A DNA stretch of 64,000 nucleotides from Mycoemilia scoparia (taxonomy: Eukaryota; Kickxellomycota; Kickxellomycetes; Kickxellales; Kickxellaceae), in contig JANBPU010000087.1 of the NCBI GenBank assembly GCA_027575805.1, forward strand, positions 1 through 64,000. The letters are read 5' to 3'. Below are positions 9,791 through 21,542 of the stretch, piece by piece (the stretch's first letter is position 1; each line of letters begins with the position of its first letter). The translations under genes were made by a program, and so were the position numbers. Under the pieces are notes generated by a model. It ran no database searches. It saw only the letters and a program-made list of their open reading frames with translations, and was not told where the DNA came from.

Positions 9791-11940
9791 TTAATTATTA
9801 GTTGAAATATACAAAGATGGTAAATTAGATGTATAGAATTCAGTAATGTCCAATAAGACGTTCGGAAATATACCTATATAGATAATAGTTATTAATAATG
9901 GTAATAATAAAGAGAATTCTCTAAAATTAACATCTAAAGTTGGTTTTAAAAATAATGAATAAGAACCAAAAACTACTCTATTATAAAATCAGATTGAATA
10001 ACTACCTACTAATATTATACTTAAAGAAGCTAAAATAGCTAAAATAGGATTTTGATTGAATATACCTAAAAAACATAAAAATTCACCTATAAAATTACCA
10101 GTTAAAGGTGTAGCCATATTAGCTAAAGTAAATATAAAGAATATAATAGAAAATATAGGCATATATATAGTAATACCTCTATAATATATAATAGTTCTAG
10201 TATGGAATCTATCATATAAAATACCAGCACATATAAATAAACCAGGAGAAGTAATACCATGTGCAATAGATAAAAATAAAGCACCTTGAATACTTTGAAA
10301 TGAATATGAAAATATAGCCATTATTACTATAGCCATATGCTCTTAACATTAATAAATGTAAAATTGGACTATATCTTAATTTACTTATTTTAATAAAAAA
10401 CATTTTTATAAATTTATTTCTATATTAAAAATTTTTATTATTAATATACTCGATTAATTTGATTAAAATCTTTAATATTTTCTCCATTATCAGAGTTAAT
10501 AAAATTAATTAAAGATTTAGAGAAAATAATATTTTTTTTATAACCTATTTAAATAATTTTCTTTTTTTATCATATAAATATAAATATTCTTTCATATAAA
10601 TTTATTAAAAGATATTAATTCATGTAAAACATCTAAATAAAAAATATTAGAATTAATTTATATATATAATAGCGTATATATATAAATTAAATTTGTTAAC
10701 TAGTCATTAATTTAATATTTTTTTATAAAATTTTTAATAGAAATAATATATATTAATTAAATTAATAATTTAATTAATATTCTTTAAGGTTTTATATTTT
10801 TAAGTAAATTACAAACATATAGTCTCTGAGATTTCCATTTAAGTACTAAATACTTAGGTTATCTGCGAATTATTTAAATATATAATAGAAATTCTAACTA
10901 AAACGAAATATTTTAATTTTAGTATTCTATAATATTGAAAAATTAAACATTTAATATTCATTAAATTTCTCGCATATAGTTTGTAACAATGAACATATAA
11001 TATTCATTGGGCCATTATGACCTATAGAGCTATAAGCTATAATTTTTTTAATATCAATTTGTCTTAAAGTAGTAAAAGATGAATATATAATACCTATAAC
11101 ACATAATACATATACTAATGGTGTAAAATAATAAGATGCTTCTGGAAATAAAAAAATAGAATATTTTATAAAACCATAAGTTGATAATTTTAACAATAAT
11201 GCTGCTAAAATTATTGATCCACTTAAAGGTGCTTCAGTATGTGCTAATGGTAATCATTGATGAAAAGGCACTATTGGTGTTTTTATAGCAAAAGATATAA
11301 AGAAAGCCAATCAAATAATTAATTGATTAGAAGGTGAAATATACGATGTAGAAATTAAATAATAATTAGTAGTTCCAGTTTGAGAATATAAAACTAATAT
11401 AGCTAATAACATAAATAAAGAACCAGCTAAAGTCATTAAAAAAAATTGATAAGAAGCATATATACGAGTTGATACTGGTTTAGTACCATTTAAAGGTAAA
11501 CCTTGTGGTTTACTACCAAATAAACCTATTAATATAAACATAGGTATTAATGAACTTTCGAAACATACATAAAATATTAATATATCTAATACTGTGAATA
11601 CACCTATTAATATAGATTCTAAACATAATATACATATATTAAAATATTTTATATTACTTTTAGTAGATCATCCTGCTAATATTGATATAGGCATAATAAA
11701 TGTTGTTAATAATATAAATAACATTGACATACCATCAATACCTACACTTATATTTTCAGTATATTTTATCATAAATTGTGGATAAGGATTACTATAATCA
11801 AAATTTATTCATATTAATATAGAAATAAATAAAGTTATCATAGAACCAATTAATGCTATTATTTTTATAAATTTTTCATTTTTTATAGTTAATATAAATA
11901 AACTTGTTAAAATAGGTAAAATTAATAATAAAGTAATCAT
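9791..11940 (-). CDS. nad4: NADH dehydrogenase subunit 4 (2 exons)
   Basis: Exons 11940-11020 and 10339-9791, 489 residues. Proton-pumping membrane subunit of complex I. Recognised from FYVCFESSLIPMFILIG, PIVPFHQWLPLAHTEAPLSG and, after the splice, AYSSIGHMAIVIM and ILYDRFHTRTIIYYRG. The intron splits SIG|HMA with U before and G at its end. The leader upstream of the ATG, together with trnL, is duplicated around 13049-13191. TAATTCC lies on the minus strand about 30 bases after the stop. Confidence 0.95.
10340..11019 (-). mobile_element. nad4 intron, group I, no ORF
   Basis: A 680-base intron. Core blocks include AATTCGCAGATAACC and TCTCAGAGACTATATG. No endonuclease frame is visible. Confidence 0.75.
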
Positions 11941-11960
11941 CGTATTATTATATTTTTTAT

Positions 11961-12103
11961 ATAGAAATACTATTTAATATATTATATACAAATTTTTATT
12001 AGTCTGTGGATGACAAGATTTGAACTTGTATGGTTAAACCGTCATAACCTAAATATGATATGTATACCAAATTTCATCACATCCACTAATATGGAATTAA
12101 AAA
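11961..12103. repeat. Direct repeat copy 1: nad4 leader plus trnL plus flank
   Basis: About 143 bases repeated at 13049-13191 with roughly three differences. It includes the whole trnL(UAG) gene, the upstream part of the nad4 leader and a TAATTCC motif. The two copies flank the ORF at 12114-13028. Confidence 0.85.
12005..12086 (-). tRNA. trnL: tRNA-Leu(UAG), copy 1
   Basis: Class II cloverleaf with GTGGATG/CATCCAC acceptor stem, anticodon loop TTTAGGT (TAG) and a long variable arm. It differs at one position from the copy at 13093. Confidence 0.9.
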
Positions 12104-12113
12104 ATATATTTTA

Positions 12114-13028
12114 TTATACTGGTATATAAAAATATATTAATATATATATAAATATTAATGAACTAATAAAACATAAATAAGATAAAATTATAATATAATT
12201 TATTAAAGCTCCTCTAAAATAAGAAATTAATTCTAAAAATTTAGATAAAAATTTAATTTTTGTTTTATTAATTAAATTTAAATTTTGATATTTAAAATTA
12301 ATTATTGCAACTGTCATTAAATATATACCTAATAATATTATTAAAAATGTTACACATAACATACCTAAATATGGATCATTTAGATTATAAAATATTTCTA
12401 ATGGAGAATAAGCTTAAAAATCTTTAACTAATTTTTCATAATCATTAGATCTAATAATATCTAATAATCAATCACATTGATAATTATTTTTTATACAATT
12501 ATCAATTTTTATATTAATTATCTCTTTATGAGTTTCTAATAATAAATCTATTTTTTCTTGATCTAATTTATTTATTAATTCAATTTTTATTAAATAACTA
12601 TGTTTTAAACCATAAATATATTTAATACTACTCATTCATAAACTAAAAAAACTAATAGTACCTATAATAGTAGCTAAATTTATATTATTTAAAATTCTAT
12701 AAATTTTAGGTTTACTTATATTAGGATCTGAATATTTGGTTTTTATTATTGAAATAATAGTATCTTTATTAATTACATTATTCGTAAAAATTTTACCAAT
12801 AATTCAACTAACATTTAAAATACCAACATTACTAACACTATTTAATAATTCTCTAAATGTTAAACTTACAATAGGTTTATTTTTAGGACCTAAATAAAAT
12901 ATTTCATAATTTGTATAGTCTATTAATTGATTATCTTTATCTTCACAATAAATAATATTAAAATAATTATAAATTTAAGCTATAATAACTAATAAGATTC
13001 TGATTTTTATAAATTTTTTAAAGTACAT
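12114..13028 (-). pseudogene. Large membrane ORF with two in-frame TAA codons, inserted in a trnL-nad4 leader duplication
   Basis: The ATG at 13028 follows a copy of the nad4 leader. The frame is coherent for 305 codons but contains TAA after LLVIIA (codon 18) and after LVKDF (near 12415). Parts: N-terminal signal-like helix, a hydrophilic domain of about 190 residues with one helix, then SPLEIFYNLNDPYLGMLCVT, a helix, a charged loop with YFRGA and a last helix (CFISSLIFIYILIYFYIP). The tail matches the ORFs at 8902 and 34663 (SPLE, RGP, SALIF). Stops without frameshifts suggest recent decay; readthrough cannot be excluded. Confidence 0.6.
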
Positions 13029-13092
13029 TAGTATTTTATATAGATTATATAGTAATACTATTTAATATATTATATATAAATTTTTATTAGTC

Positions 13093-13174
13093 TGTGGATG
13101 ACAAGATTTGAACTTGCATGGTTAAACCGTCATAACCTAAATATGATATGTATACCAAATTTCATCACATCCAC
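13093..13174 (-). tRNA. trnL: tRNA-Leu(UAG), copy 2
   Basis: Same structure as the gene at 12005-12086, anticodon TAG. One base differs in the variable arm or T arm region. Confidence 0.9.
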
Positions 13175-13180
13175 TAATAT

Positions 13181-13187
13181 GGAATTA
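13181..13187 (-). promoter_or_regulatory. TAATTCC motif embedding the nad5 stop codon
   Basis: The nad5 TAA is the first part of TAATTCC; the same overlap is seen at atp8, atp9, cox2 and two rnl intron ORFs. Putative mRNA 3' end signal. Confidence 0.45.
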
Positions 13188-16100
13188 AAATATTATAAAT
13201 ATAGATATAAAAAATAAAATATATTTTAAATCTTTAAAAAATAATATTATATATAAAAAAGAAAATAAACCAAATATAATATATGTAGCATAATTAGGTA
13301 TTATACCAGAATCTAATTTAGAAAAATTTAAACTACTATGTCATAATGTATTAGTTAAACCATAAGGTCCAATAATTTCTATAATACCTCTATCTATAAT
13401 TTTATTAGTAATATTAGCAAAATTAAAAGCAGAATATATTATTAATTTTTCATATATAGAATCTAATCAATATCCATTAGCTAAAAATTTTTTAATAGTA
13501 ATTAATATATTAAATTTTTGAATTAAATTAAAGAAATGTAAAGGTATATAATAATATGATATAAATGCTATTAATGCACCTATTATACTTAAAATAACAG
13601 GTAATAATTTATATAATATAGGTAAAGAGAATTCAGCATCTATAATATTAATATGTTGAGGTAACATAAATATAGAATTAACTCAAAAATCTGTACCTAA
13701 ACCTATAAATAAATCTTTAAATATATAACCAAAAAATATACTAAATATAGCTAATAAAATTAAAGGACTACTCATTATATATGAAGGTTCATGAGAATGT
13801 TTATATATAGATATAGGTCCATTAGGTGTTCCCATAAAAGTTAATATTAATATTTTTATTGAATATATACTAGTTAAAAAAGCAGTTAATGTACCTAATC
13901 AATAACCTATAGAACCACCTAATAAATATTGACCATAACTTACTTCTATTATTAAATCCTTAGAATAATATCCAGTTAAAAATGGTAAAGCCATTAAACT
14001 TAATGAACCTGTTAACATTACAGTATATGTAAAAGGTAACATATGTATTAAACCACCCATTTTACTAGTATTTTGTTCATCATTTATAGCATGTAAAACG
14101 ACACCTGCAGACATAAATAATAAAGCTTTGAAGAAGCCGTGATTAACAATATGAAATATAGCTATATCATATTGACTAATACCACAAGCTAAAAAAGTAT
14201 ATCCTAATTGCAACAACTTCTCACTATATATAAATTTTAAGATTCTATACATAGTGAATATATTTCACACGTATATTATTATGAAATAATTAAGAAGTTT
14301 TGGACTATTTCTTTATTAATCCTTATATTTATTCCATTTTTCAATTAAATTAATTCATTTATTATATTCATTTAAAGTATTAACATTAAATTTACGATAT
14401 TTTTTATAGAGATATAGATCTTTAATTAATAATAATCTATTTTTTTTTTGAGTTCTTAATGGATAATTAGTAAAATAATTATCTATTAAATTTAATATTT
14501 CCTTTTTTCTATAAATTAAATGTCTGTATGCATCTATTTTAGGACTTACTATAGAAACTCTACCTCCATATAAATTTATTAAAGGTTCTAATAAATATTT
14601 ATTTTTTTGTGTTACACCTATTTGAATTCGTTGTTGAGAATCTACATAAAATATAGATCCATCACTATCTATAAATCCACTATATCAGCCATTATTATAT
14701 GTTAAAGGTTTAGGTTCTATTAAATTTATTAAATATTTTTTACATAATTTATTTAATTGTAATAAACGTATAGGATTTCTAATCTCTCCATTTACAGCAT
14801 TTATTAAATTTATTAATCCTTTTTTATCCCTTAACACATATCTAACTGCATTTGCTCCTGATATTTTTTTTATAGATCCCCCATATTTATGTACTATTTC
14901 ATATAATGCTCCTTGATCTCTAATATCCATAGTGATTTCACAAGTAACATAACCTTTTTTTGTTAATAAAAAATATCCATCACCATCAATTAAACCTGCC
15001 AATCATTGATTAAAATTTTTCAAAATTTCCTTATTATCCGCTTCTTGAAGAGTGATTTTATTCTTTAATATATCTTTATCTATAGTTTTTATAGGTACTA
15101 ATTTAATATTTTGTAAATTATTGCACTTTAATAAATTATTAATTATTAATATATTACTTAATAAATTATAATAAAAAATTGAATAAAATTTGAATAAATA
15201 TAATTTATATATTATATTATATAGATTATTTATAATATATATTAATATCAAACGTATAGTCTCTGAGGTTCCTATAAACTTGCTTATAATAATAAATTTG
15301 GAATTACGTTCCTTTAAATTAAATTTATTATTAATGTAAGAATATATCCAAAATATATCCTTACGAGTTTTTGTTACCTGCGAATTATAACACATTATTA
15401 TGTGAAATTTCTCGCATATAGTTTGATTTATGATTACACTTTCATAAAATATATGATCAGGGTAATCTAGAGCCAATTGACTCATTGTAGAATATGCAAT
15501 AACTTTTTTAATATCATTATGTACTAATGCTATTGAAGCAGCAAATAAAGCTGTACAAGAACCAACAATAGTAACAATAGCTAATGTAGTAGAACTATAT
15601 TCTAAAATAGGTGAAGCTCTCATTAATAAGTATACACCTGCTGTTACCATCGTGGCAGCATGCAATAGAGCTGAAACAGGTGTTGGCTATAATTGTTGAT
15701 ATTTATTATATATAAAATAAATATACCCAAATACTTTCGTATTTGATAGGACTATGTCTTTATATAATGGTATTACTCTTATTTAATTTTTGTTTTAGGA
15801 TTTTATTTAATCCTCCAGGTTTAAAATGTTCTTTATTAATTGTTAATTTATAAATTTTTAATCAATTATAGAAACTTATATATTTTTTACTTTTTAATTT
15901 ATTCACAGAAAAATAATATACAACTTGTTTCAATTTAGTTAAATTAACTGTCATATTATATCCATTATAGCTTTTTAGAAAATGAACTTTACCTCCTAAT
16001 GATATTGCTATCTCATTTAATAATTCAAACTCATTTTTTTGAGATAAAATATATCTTACTTGTATTTGTGTACTATTATATTTTAAACTTTCAATAATAT

Positions 16101-18626
16101 TAACAGTAAAACAACCTTCTGCATCTGTAAAACCACATAGTCATGTATTATTAAGATTAAATTTATTATTATTTTCTATAAATATAATGTTTTCATTATA
16201 TTTTATATTAAAAGCTTCTATTCAAAGTTTAAATTGTAAATTTTTATATTTAGTTAATAGATTGCCATTAAAAATTTGTATTAATTTTAAAATACCTTTT
16301 TTGTCTCTTACTCTATAATGATAAGTTTTATTATTCTTATCTTGTAAAGAAACAGTACCAAAACCTATTTGTTTTTTAATATAGAATAAAATTTGTAAAT
16401 CTATAGAGGATTGTTACTTTAAATTCTAAATAACCATTCTTATTAATAATAAAAGAACCATCTCCTTCTGTAAAACCTATAAATCAATATTTAAAATCGC
16501 TATCATTTATATATTTAGAGTTAATATCATTATATATTTTATATATAGTCTCTGAAGATCCCATTGAAATATAATTTTTAATTTCATAGTTTCCTGCAAA
16601 TTGTCTAATTAATAGAATTTTTCCATGCGGCATCTGGCACCGGTCGGATCTATTAATTTTTAAAGAATTTTTTTGCATATTATAAAATTTTAGAAGGGCC
16701 CATTTAAAAAAACCCTCCATAGCTTGTGGTAATCATGTGTTAAGTCCTAATTGAGCACTTTTAGCCATTGAACCTATAAATAATAGTATACAAATTATTG
16801 TTATAATATTTTCATCATTTATTACATGTGATATTGCAAAAATTGAAGCAAAATCTAATGTACCAAATACTAAAAATATTAAATATATACCTATACTAAA
16901 TCCTCAATCACCTACTCTATTCATTAATATTGCTAACATAGCTGATTTATTAGCTTCTAATCGTGTAAATCAAAAATTAATTAATAAATATGAACATACA
17001 CCTACGCCCTCCCAACCGATAAATAGAAATAAAAAATTATCAGCAGATATTAATAATAGCATAAAAAATGTAAATAAAGATAAATATGAAAAAAATCTTT
17101 GTGTATGCAATGCAATCAAATTTATCATACAATTAAATCTTAACAAATTTTTCTATTTTTATTTATTCCTAATTTTATTTTTAATATTTTATCTATACCT
17201 TCAAATATTAAATGTTATCCTTAAATTATAAATTTATTCATAAATTTTTATAATCTTTTTATTTTACATCTTCTATAGGATATTTTAATAATATTTTTAT
17301 TTTAGTTATATCTCTTTATTTTATTATATAAAATTGTTTTATTAGAATATTTTATCAGTTTCTAAATAATTTTTATTTTTTTATATTAATTTTAAATTAC
17401 TATATTAAACTACTTTTAATCTTAATTAAGTTTGTTTACTGATTGGTTTTATTTTTTTTTATTTACTATTATTACATCAAAATTTACTATTTCATTTATA
17501 AAACCTAATATTTTAACTAAATTCAGTGATATATTTTAATATTAATAAATCATAGATCTTTATAAAAATAAATTTTCGATTGCTTATTATATATTTAATA
17601 GGCTTTAATTAATAAATATGAATAGAAATTAATATTAAAAAATCTTTATTTTATAAAATTCCTTTATTAAATCTTATACAAGTTTTAATATGTAATGATT
17701 GATTATTTTTTGATTTAATAGATATTTATTAAAATATATTATTTTTTTTTCATTAAAGTTTATTACTTTATTTTATTAAAATTTATATGATTAATGATAT
17801 TTTACTTATATTATCTAAATATAATTATAATTTTTATTAATTTTTATTAAATATAACTTATTAAAAACTTTAATTAGATTCTCACAATTGCGAGATCAAT
17901 TAATTTTTCTATATTTTTTTATTATTATATTAAATAATCCTTTTATATTAAATCAAATTAAAATTAAGATTAACAGATTAAAAATTGAATTTTGTTTTAA
18001 ATTTAATTGATTAGAAAGGTTTTTGATATGATAATTTCTTTCGAAATCCATTAGAGTACATCTTAAATGTAAATTATAAATATTACATCAATTATCATTT
18101 ACTCGTTGCTCTTTACAATATTCGATATAATATTAATATAGATCCGCGATAACCCACTGCTCTTTCAATTATCTTATAGTTTATTACCATATCTGAGTAA
18201 TTATAAAAGTCACATATATTATTTGTTTGGTACTATAAGCTTTAGGGTGTTTCCGGAATTTGATAATTTATCCCCATAAAAATATTAACCCAAAATATAT
18301 AGAGGATCACCATTCATATAATCTATGGCATATAAATGTACACAAGCAGATACTATTAAAACTAAGATAGTCATAGAAATAGTTAAACTATCCATATATA
18401 AACCTCAATTAATTTCTAATATTTCGGAATCAATTCAATTACTAAGTATAAATGCGATAGGTGAACCATTAATACCTATTTCATAAAAACATAATATACT
18501 TAATAATGCTGCTATTGATAAACTTATACCAGTTATATAGAAATTACCTTTTTGTCCTATTTTTCTACCTAATAAACCTGATATAATACCATTAAATAAA
18601 GGTAATACTAATAAAGTTAAATACAT
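13185..18626 (-). CDS. nad5: NADH dehydrogenase subunit 5 (4 exons)
   Basis: Exons 18626-18303, 17107-16712, 15686-15480 and 14210-13185, 650 residues. Proton-pumping membrane subunit of complex I. Conserved blocks: [107 protein letters not shown]. All splice sites follow U|G. Trp is mostly TGA. The start at 18626 gives the normal [21 protein letters not shown]-terminus. Confidence 0.95.
14211..15479 (-). mobile_element. nad5 intron 3, group I, with intact ORF
   Basis: A 1269-base intron between YSTMS and QLGY. Core blocks AATTCGCAGGTAAC and CCTCAGAGACTATACG are translated as part of the ORF. Confidence 0.8.
14316..15479 (-). CDS. LAGLIDADG endonuclease fused to nad5 exon 3
   Basis: An open frame continuing from exon 3, about 387 intronic residues to the TAA at 14316 with TGA as Trp. 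Motif 1 [20 protein letters not shown], then ITMDIRDQ; motif 2 [12 protein letters not shown]. It is the intact relative of the decayed ORF in cox1 intron 7 (same [11 protein letters not shown] and TMDIRD blocks). Confidence 0.85.
15687..16711 (-). mobile_element. nad5 intron 2, group I, with frameshifted endonuclease
   Basis: A 1025-base intron between AMEG and PTPVS. Core elements (GTTTCCTGCAAATTG reversed, and TCTTCAGAGACTATAT) lie inside the 5' part of the ORF. Confidence 0.8.
15760..16711 (-). pseudogene. LAGLIDADG endonuclease of nad5 intron 2, one-base deletion
   Basis: In frame with exon 2 through the intron core to [20 protein letters not shown] and FKVT. There a single base is missing (about 16412): the frame then hits stops while the next frame continues [18 protein letters not shown]. 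The second domain ([15 protein letters not shown]) and the rest stay open to the TAA at 15760. A simple single-indel break in an otherwise well-preserved double-motif enzyme; sequencing error or slippage is possible. Confidence 0.8.
17108..18302 (-). mobile_element. nad5 intron 1, group I, no intact ORF
   Basis: A 1195-base intron. Its 5' part contains CCCTAAAGCTT, ATCGCGGATCTA, AAGAGCAACGAGTA and GTACTCTA, the same blocks in the same order as the atp6 intron (26440-26680), so the two are paralogous. The remaining 800 AT-rich bases hold no recognisable frame. Confidence 0.8.
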
Positions 18627-18661
18627 TAATATATATATATACAGCCCTATTTTTTTTATAA

Positions 18662-18733
18662 TAGGAGTTGGTTGATTCGAACAACCTCTTTTTATTTGTA
18701 AGATAAATGCTCTACCAATTAAGCTAAACTCCC
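18662..18733 (-). tRNA. trnV: tRNA-Val(UAC)
   Basis: Acceptor GGGAGTT pairs AACTCCT; anticodon loop CTTACAA. Lies about 35 bases upstream of nad5. Confidence 0.9.
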
Positions 18734-18770
18734 ATAAACATGTAGGACATGTTCATATTTATAATTAATA

Positions 18771-18843
18771 CAAGGAAAAAAGGACTTGAACCTTTAATTC
18801 TAGTTTTGAAGACTATTATTTTACCAATTAAATTATTTCCCTT
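18771..18843 (-). tRNA. trnW: tRNA-Trp(UCA)
   Basis: Acceptor AAGGGAA pairs TTTCCTT; anticodon loop CTTCAAA gives TCA, which reads UGA and UGG. Direct support for the UGA=Trp code. Confidence 0.9.
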
Positions 18844-18860
18844 TTAATAGATTTTTTATT

Positions 18861-18944
18861 CGGAAAAAGAGGGAATTGAACCCTCAAGGATAAAATATAT
18901 CCATAGTTTAGCAAACTATTGCCATACCATTAGGCGATTTTTCC
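18861..18944 (-). tRNA. trnS: tRNA-Ser(GCU)
   Basis: Class II tRNA with long variable arm; acceptor GGAAAAA/TTTTTCC, anticodon loop TTGCTAA. Confidence 0.9.
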
Positions 18945-18949
18945 TATAA

Positions 18950-19025
18950 ATACTCATTAAAGGATTTGAACCTTTAGTCTACGATTTAGAAGATCGATGC
19001 TTTATCCAATTAAGCTAAATGAGTA
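18950..19025 (-). tRNA. trnR: tRNA-Arg(UCU)
   Basis: Acceptor TACTCAT pairs ATGAGTA; anticodon loop CTTCTAA. Confidence 0.88.
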
Positions 19026-19043
19026 TATATTTAATATTATATA

Positions 19044-19418
19044 TTAATTTAAATAAAGGGAATTATTATTATTTTTTAAAAAATTTAAAATACCTACACT
19101 TAATTCATACATAAATCCAATAGTTAAAATAATAATAAATATAGTAGATATTCAAAAACCAAAAATAGATATTTCATATATAACAGATGCAAAAGGAAAT
19201 AAAAAAATAACTTCTATATCAAATATTAAATATAATATTGCTACTAAATAAAATTGAATATTAAATTTTTCTCTAGCAGTACCTATTGTATCCATTCCAC
19301 ATTCATATGGTGATAATTTTGAAAAATCTGGTTTATTCATAGATATTATAAAATTTAATATAATTAAAGCAGATAATAATAAAGGAGTAAATATAATATA
19401 TAAAATAAAAGTATACAT
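19044..19418 (-). CDS. nad3: NADH dehydrogenase subunit 3
   Basis: 124 residues, normal for ND3, when the TGA at 19149-19151 is read as Trp (IFGFWIST). Conserved SPYECGMDTIGTAREKFNIQ and FLVAILYLIFDIE-type core. Small membrane subunit of complex I near the quinone site. The start is the ATG at 19418. Confidence 0.93.
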
Positions 19419-19477
19419 AATATATAATACTTAAATAAATTATTTTATTTATTTATTTTCTAAAAATTTATTTTTTA

Positions 19478-19550
19478 TCGGATAGGCAAGATTTGAACTT
19501 ACAATCTTCTAATCCCAAACTAGACACGTTACCTATTACGCTACTATCCG
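19478..19550 (-). tRNA. trnP: tRNA-Pro(UGG)
   Basis: Acceptor CGGATAG/CTATCCG; anticodon loop TTTGGGA. Confidence 0.88.
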
Positions 19551-19554
19551 TAAA

Positions 19555-19644
19555 CGGGTAAAATGGGATTCGAACCCATGAGGGTTATTCATAACCCTTT
19601 TTCGTTTCAAGCGAAACACCTTAAACCAACTCAGTCATCTACCC
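19555..19644 (-). tRNA. trnS: tRNA-Ser(UGA)
   Basis: Class II tRNA with a long variable arm (AGGGTTATTCATAACCCT hairpin); anticodon loop CTTGAAA. Confidence 0.9.
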
Positions 19645-19762
19645 AAATAAAATAAATAATGGAATTAATATATGGATATATATATAAAATATTAATCATA
19701 TGTTTTTATATGTTTATTAATAAATAATTGATATTAGATATCTATAGATATCTCGTTCTAAA

Positions 19763-20740
19763 TTATATAATTACTATTAATATACTAAATACTAATACAA
19801 ATAAACCTAATACTATAGGTAATAATGATTTTCAACATAAACTTATTAATTGATTAAATTTAACTCTAGGTAATGTAGATCTTACTCATATAAATCCAAA
19901 TAGAATTAAAGATGTTTTTATACCTAAAGATAAAGGTTGTAAATATGATATATATATAAATTCATTATATAATGAATTTAATGGTATTAAAAATCCACCT
20001 AAAAATAAAATACTAGTTAAAGCAGACATTAATATCATAGCACCATATTCACCCAAAAATATTAAAGCAAAGGCAAAAGAGCTGTATTCCGTAAATGCAC
20101 CACTAACTAACTCTGATTCAGATTCAACTAAATCAAAAGGTGGTCTATTAGTTTCAGCTAAAGCTGATATATAAAATATTAAAAATAAAGGTAATAAAGG
20201 TAGAGCAAATATAGTAGATTCTTGAACATATATAATATCATTAATATTAAATGAACCTACTATAAATATAACTGTTAATATAATTAAACCAATAACTAAT
20301 TCATAAGATATAAGTTGAGCTGTAGTTCTTAAAGATCCCATTAAAGAATATTTTGAATTACTAGATCATCCAGCTAAAATAATACCAACTACACTTATAG
20401 AAGACATAGCTAAAATATATATTATACCTAATTCCATATCAATAATTTGATAACCTTTACTTAATGGTATAGGTCCTCATGAAAATAAATTAACTGTAAA
20501 TATTAATATAGGTGATCCTAATAATATTGCTTTATTACTTTGTGATGGTATTATTGTTTCTTTTAATAAAAGTTTTAAACCATCACTTAATGGTTGTAAT
20601 AAACCGAATAGACCTACTTTATTAGGTCCTACTCTTCTTTGCATCGAACCCATTATTTTTCTTTCAGCTAATGTTAAATATGCAATAGCTAATAATATAG
20701 GTACAATAATTGATAAAATTTCAATAATTGAAAATAACAT
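19763..20740 (-). CDS. nad1: NADH dehydrogenase subunit 1
   Basis: 325 residues, no intron. Membrane subunit of complex I at the quinone channel. Conserved [32 protein letters not shown], and [20 protein letters not shown]. The start is the ATG at 20740; UGA is Trp (FSWGPIPLS). A 25-base block at 20773-20797 in its leader recurs upstream of the I-SceI-like ORF at 33573 with the same spacing to ATG. TAATTCC lies after the stop at about 19660. Confidence 0.96.
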
Positions 20741-20772
20741 TTATATAGATTAAAAAAAATTTATTTATATGA

Positions 20773-20797
20773 TACATTTTTGAGATGATACCCATTA
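20773..20797 (-). promoter_or_regulatory. nad1 5' leader block
   Basis: Twenty-five bases (core GGGTATCATCTCAAAAATG) lying 32 bases before the nad1 ATG; an exact copy is at 33515-33539, 33 bases before the rnl intron 3 endonuclease ATG. Confidence 0.6.
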
Positions 20798-20800
20798 TTT

Positions 20801-20820
20801 ACTCAATATTAAGATTGAGT
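20801..20820 (-). repeat. Perfect stem-loop at the nad6 stop codon
   Basis: ACTCAAT and ATTGAGT flank ATTAAG, a 7-bp stem that spans the nad6 TAA. Possible mRNA end structure between nad6 and nad1. Confidence 0.5.
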
Positions 20821-21396
20821 AAATGATTTAAAACATAATATGATTGGTCCTATCATAGCTAATAATAATATATAACTAATATATATTAATCATATAGAAT
20901 ATGAAGTATATAAACAATATCCAATAACTTTTATTTGATTAGTACAAATTATAAAATTATCTCAAGATTTATAATATAGTGATGTTTTATTAATAAAATT
21001 ATTATGTATACCATTAATATTTTCAAATAGATTAATATCTATAATATCTATATTATTTTGATTTAAAATAATATAAAATATATATACACCTAAAATTATA
21101 CTACTTGCTGCTAAAGGTAAATGTTTAGTAAAAGATGTTGAAAATAAAGATGAGAATTCAGGATATTTAGTATCTAACATCATAACAGCAAATAAGAATA
21201 AAATACTAATAGCACCAACATAGATAATAAAATAAGATAATCCAATAAAATTAATAGAGATTAATAATAAATAACTACCACTTAAAATAAAAACCATGAT
21301 TAAACCAATAACTGAGTAAATAGGATTAATAGAAATTAATGTAAATATAGCGATTAATGAAATCAAACTAATTAAAAATAAATCTATATATAACAT
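20809..21396 (-). CDS. nad6: NADH dehydrogenase subunit 6
   Basis: 195 residues with TGA as Trp. Conserved SINPIYSVIGLIMVFILSGS and the FIIYVGAISILFLFAVMMLD block. Membrane subunit of complex I. The C-terminal part is poorly conserved, as usual. It lies upstream of nad1 on the same strand. Confidence 0.93.
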
Positions 21397-21460
21397 TTTA
21401 TATAAATATATGTATGAACCTTAATAAAAGGTTTCTAATAAAGTCTTATATAACACTTTT

Positions 21461-21532
21461 TGGAGACAAAGAGAATTGAACTCTTTCTTTAGGTTTGCAA
21501 TACCTATATACTACCATTTATATTATATCCCC
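21461..21532 (-). tRNA. trnA: tRNA-Ala(UGC)
   Basis: Acceptor GGGGATA/TGTCTCC; anticodon loop ATTGCAA. Confidence 0.85.
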
Positions 21533-21542
21533 TTTAATATAT

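Larger units (their letters stand above)
13049..13191. repeat. Direct repeat copy 2: leader plus trnL plus flank
   Basis: Second copy of the 143-base unit at 11961-12103. The ORF at 12114-13028 lies between them. Confidence 0.85.

Noticed and set aside
10212..10403. 63-aa ORF overlapping the nad4 intron end
   Set aside because: It spans the splice site and overlaps nad4 exon 2 in another frame; no motif.
11594..11785. Plus-strand ORF of 63 aa
   Set aside because: Antisense to nad4 exon 1.
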